9,243 nt of DNA from Candidatus Micrarchaeum sp. (GTDB lineage: Archaea; Micrarchaeota; Micrarchaeia; CAILAH01): NCBI GenBank assembly GCA_020723045.1, contig DYJQ01000010.1, forward strand, positions 11,977 to 21,219, in the 5' to 3' direction. The position numbers and the translations under genes are program-made. Position 1 is the stretch's first letter; each line of letters begins with the position of its first letter. Below the pieces are notes generated by a model, which saw only the letters and a program-made list of their open reading frames with translations, was not told the origin of the DNA and made no database searches. Positions 6,752 through 9,243 of the stretch are shown piece after piece.

Positions 6752-8719
6752 ATGTGTGGCATAATAGTGTGCGAAAATGGATGGGAAGGGTTTAAGGCCG
6801 CAGAGGCGGTAATTGCACACAGGGGCGGGGACGGCCATAAGGCGGTGGAGAGGGATGGTATTGTTTTCTCGCACTTTCTTCACTCCGTGGTGGGCCACAA
6901 CATTGAACAGCCGTTTGAAGGGAATGGGATACTAGCCGCAAACTGCGAGATTTATAACTGGAAAGAGCTGGCTGAGAAGTACGGTGTAGATGGAAGGAAT
7001 GATGCCGAGGTCTTATTCAAGATACTTGAGAATGAAAGCAGGCTGGAGCGCAATATTACAAGCATACTGGAAGATTTAGATGGTGATTTTGCATGTGTCT
7101 ATTACAGGGATGGAACGGTATATGCATTTCGTGACCCTTTAGGCGTCAACCCCCTGTTTTATTCTCTCAATCCTCTCCTATTTGCATCAGAACGCAAAGC
7201 ATCAAGGGAAAACCTACGTGAGCTTCATCCAAGAACGGTTATGATTTATGAAGTAAAGGGCAAGCGGGTAAATTGGATTTACAATGATTTTTTTGGCAAG
7301 CCACCGCACAGCGGTGATTTATCACGCGTGCTGTTCTCTGCTGTTGATAAGCGCATCGCAGATATGCCTTTTGGCATACTCTTCTCTGGGGGTATTGACT
7401 CCATTTTCATCGCACTGCGTATGCGTGAGATGAATAACCCACCCACACTCTATACTGCATTCACAGGCGAAAACTCAATCGATGCGATTCAAGCGAGAAG
7501 GTTCGCGCATGAGTATGGGTTTGAGCATGTCGAGGTTGAATTCAGCAGGGATGAGCTGGAGCATACGCTTCCAGCATTATGTGGAATAATAGACTCATGC
7601 GACCCCGTAAAGATAGGTGTTGCAGCTCCACTCTATTTTGCAGCGAGGGCCGCAAGGGGTGGTGGAAAGAAGGTGCTCTACTCAGGCCTTGGCGCAGATG
7701 ATATATTTGCGGGTTATGCAAGGTTCAAGGCCCCCCAAGTTAATATTCATAATGAGCAACTCAGCTCTCTTCGCAGTATCCACGAGCGCGACCTCTACCG
7801 CGACAACACCATATGCATGGCCAACAATGCGGAATTGAGGGTTCCATTCCTTGATAAGGAGTTGGTTAGAGTGTCACTCACCCTGCCGACACAAGAGCTG
7901 GAAGACAAGAGAGTGCTCCGCAATGTGCTTAAGGAGCACTATGGCATGGATATAGCGTACTACAATAGGCCCAAAAAGGCTGCACAGTACGGCTCCAACT
8001 CAATGGAGATGATACGCGCCATAGCGGAGGCAAGCGGAAGGACAACCGGCGCTTATCTTGCGGGTATATCTGCAATCAAAAACATCCGCCTCGCTTCCCT
8101 TTACACTGGAGGGAAGGACAGCGCATATGCAACGTACCTCATGCTCAAACGCAATTATGATATCTCCTGTCTCATCACGATTGCAAGCGCAAACCCCCAC
8201 TCATACATGTTCCACACACCTAGGATAGATGTTGTTAAAGAGCATGCAGAGAGGATGGGGCTTCCACTCGTGCGTATTGAAACGCGCGGGGAAAAGGAAG
8301 AGGAATTAGATGATTTAGAGAGGGCTATTGCGCTCGCAAAGGAGAGATACTCAATAGAAGGGGTTATTACAGGCGCCCTCTACTCAGATTACCAGCGCAT
8401 GCGCATTGAATCGGTGTGCGATAGGCTTGGTTTGCGCGTATTTTCACCGTTATGGCATGTGGACCAGGAGATGCATATGAGGAGGTTGCTTAAAGACGGG
8501 TTCAGGTTCATATTTACTTCAGTGGCGGCAGAGGGCCTTGATGGTTCTTGTTGGCTCAATAGGGAGATAACTGAAAGTGATATAGATGCGCTCGTTAATC
8601 TCAATAAAAAATATGGCATAAACATTGCAGGCGAGGGCGGTGAGTTTGAATCGCTCATTATTGAATGCCCGCTCTTTATTAAAAATCTCGGGCGCGGTGT
8701 GAATGAGCATGCAAAATAG
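6752..8719 (+). CDS. fusion: glutamine amidotransferase/AsnB-like module plus Dph6 diphthine-ammonia ligase
   Basis: A 655-residue three-part protein. Residues 1-190 are a class II glutamine amidotransferase: the start must be 6752 because Cys2 is the N-terminal nucleophile. HRG (23-25), NCEIYN (64-69) and NDAEVL (83-88) are the glutamine-site blocks. Residues 200-430 are an asparagine-synthetase-like PP-loop domain with SGGIDS (212-217), SGLGADDIFAGY (311-322) and RVPFLD (363-368). Several key AsnB residues differ: Leu313 stands where E. coli AsnB has its catalytic Glu. This resembles the ASNSD1-like branch. Residues 440-655 are a complete Dph6 (ATP_bind_4) domain with TGGKDS (452-457), GALYSDYQRMR (541-551) and EGGEFESLIIECPLF (628-642). 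Dph6 amidates diphthine on elongation factor 2; the fused amidotransferase could supply ammonia from glutamine (inference). Mut7-C overlaps its end by 17 bases. Domain calls are firm; the combined function is inferred. Confidence 0.9.
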   Translation: MCGIIVCENGWEGFKAAEAVIAHRGGDGHKAVERDGIVFSHFLHSVVGHNIEQPFEGNGILAANCEIYNWKELAEKYGVDGRNDAEVLFKILENESRLERNITSILEDLDGDFACVYYRDGTVYAFRDPLGVNPLFYSLNPLLFASERKASRENLRELHPRTVMIYEVKGKRVNWIYNDFFGKPPHSGDLSRVLFSAVDKRIADMPFGILFSGGIDSIFIALRMREMNNPPTLYTAFTGENSIDAIQARRFAHEYGFEHVEVEFSRDELEHTLPALCGIIDSCDPVKIGVAAPLYFAARAARGGGKKVLYSGLGADDIFAGYARFKAPQVNIHNEQLSSLRSIHERDLYRDNTICMANNAELRVPFLDKELVRVSLTLPTQELEDKRVLRNVLKEHYGMDIAYYNRPKKAAQYGSNSMEMIRAIAEASGRTTGAYLAGISAIKNIRLASLYTGGKDSAYATYLMLKRNYDISCLITIASANPHSYMFHTPRIDVVKEHAERMGLPLVRIETRGEKEEELDDLERAIALAKERYSIEGVITGALYSDYQRMRIESVCDRLGLRVFSPLWHVDQEMHMRRLLKDGFRFIFTSVAAEGLDGSCWLNREITESDIDALVNLNKKYGINIAGEGGEFESLIIECPLFIKNLGRGVNEHAK

Positions 8720-9185
8720 AAAACACAAATTGCTTCTTGATGAGATGCTGGGGAGGTCTGCATCCCTCCTGCGCATATTTGGGATTGATGTGGCATATAT
8801 ACAGTCAAAGGGGGATGATGAACTGGCCTCACTTGCAAAAAAGGAGGGGCGCACTCTCATAACACGGGACAGGCCGTTCGCGGATAAGTGCAGAAAGCAT
8901 GGAGTAAAGTATCTTTTGATAACCTCAACTGATACGCTGGGCCAGCTCAGGCAGATTAGGAAAGACCTCCATCTCACATTCACATTTCCGGAAAAGATGA
9001 GGTGTTCTGATTGCAATACGAGATTGAGGAAGGCTGTTAAGAGCGAGGTAGCAGGCCTAGTCCCTCCGGACGTGTTAAAGAATAAAAGACGCTTTTGGCT
9101 GTGCCCCAAGTGTGGAAAGGCATACTGGGAGGGCAGCCACTGGAGAAACATTAAGCGCATGTACAAGAGCATGATGAAGAAATAA
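8703..9185 (+). CDS. Mut7-C family protein (PIN-like plus zinc ribbon)
   Basis: A 160-residue protein of the Mut7-C family, predicted to combine a PIN-like nuclease fold with a zinc ribbon and named after the C-terminus of C. elegans MUT-7. Visible features are LLLDEMLGRSASLLRIFGID (10-29) with acidic Asp13, the TRD triplet (54-56) where PIN-type proteins keep an acidic residue, and a zinc ribbon with CxxC pairs at 101/104 (RCSDCN) and 134/137 (CPKC), followed by the family-typical YWEGSHW (141-147). An RNA-processing role is the usual guess but is not established. It starts at ATG 8703, inside the last codons of the fusion gene, with GGTG just upstream; ATG 8709 is an alternative. The overlap implies co-translation, so a link to the Dph6 fusion is possible. 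Confidence 0.9.
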   Translation: MSMQNRKHKLLLDEMLGRSASLLRIFGIDVAYIQSKGDDELASLAKKEGRTLITRDRPFADKCRKHGVKYLLITSTDTLGQLRQIRKDLHLTFTFPEKMRCSDCNTRLRKAVKSEVAGLVPPDVLKNKRRFWLCPKCGKAYWEGSHWRNIKRMYKSMMKK

Positions 9186-9196
9186 AGATTTCGAGC

Positions 9197-9211
9197 ATTT
9201 ATTATTTTTCT
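9197..9211 (+). terminator. T-rich terminator after the Mut7-C gene
   Basis: A T-rich tract (ATTTATTATTTTTCT) begins about twelve bases after the TAA. It is suitable for intrinsic archaeal termination and would overlap the end of a convergent gene if one is present. Confidence 0.4.
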
Positions 9212-9243
9212 AAAACCGCTTTTATCCTTCTTACACCCGCACT
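9202..9243 (-). CDS. possible C-terminal end of a convergent gene (partial)
   Basis: Read on the minus strand from the window edge, one frame gives SAGVRRIKAVLEK and then a TAA at 9202-9204. The amphipathic, charged ending looks like a real C-terminus, and a convergent arrangement would fit the T-rich spacer. Thirteen codons cannot be assigned to any family and may be chance. Confidence 0.3.
   Translation of the reverse strand, partial: SAGVRRIKAVLEK

Overview
The window looks archaeal. It carries an archaeal/eukaryotic-type tyrosyl-tRNA synthetase, an Orc1/Cdc6 initiator, a single-domain KaiC-family ATPase with a Roadblock/LC7 protein, an RNA 3'-phosphate cyclase, and a diphthamide-synthesis (Dph6) domain. 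Most genes have an AT-rich TATA-like box about 26-29 bases before the start codon and little or no Shine-Dalgarno sequence, as expected for leaderless archaeal transcripts. Genes are tightly packed. I cannot place the organism below the domain level.

Layout. 1-85: the 3' side of a neighbouring region, with no supported gene. 86-2209 (minus): cdc6 and then the tyrosyl-tRNA synthetase gene, each with its own promoter. 2263-2619 (plus): a short membrane-protein ORF that reads as the remnant of a cation/proton antiporter, with an apparent internal deletion and a lost C-terminus. 2526-3835 (minus): a three-gene unit of Roadblock/LC7 protein, unknown 62-residue protein and KaiC-like ATPase, with the genes joined by overlapping or touching stop and start codons. 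3938-4312 (plus, divergent from that unit): a small protein with a basic tail, an acidic helix and two membrane segments. 4351-5349 (plus): rtcA. 5359-6687 (minus): thiI, convergent with rtcA and ending in a shortened rhodanese-like tail. 6752-8719 (plus, divergent from thiI): a 655-residue fusion of a glutamine amidotransferase/asparagine-synthetase-like module to a complete Dph6 diphthine-ammonia ligase module. 8703-9185 (plus): a Mut7-C-type protein overlapping the end of the fusion gene. 9202-9243: possibly the last codons of a convergent gene.

The genes share a theme of translation and RNA maintenance: tRNA charging (TyrRS), tRNA thiolation (ThiI), RNA end processing (RtcA), elongation factor 2 modification (Dph6 module) and a possible RNase (Mut7-C). 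The most notable item is the amidotransferase-Dph6 fusion. Known Dph6 enzymes take free ammonium for the final amidation of diphthine, so the fusion suggests a version supplied with ammonia from glutamine. The Roadblock/small protein/KaiC operon and the divergent charge-segregated membrane protein are the least explained parts and may be a small signalling module.
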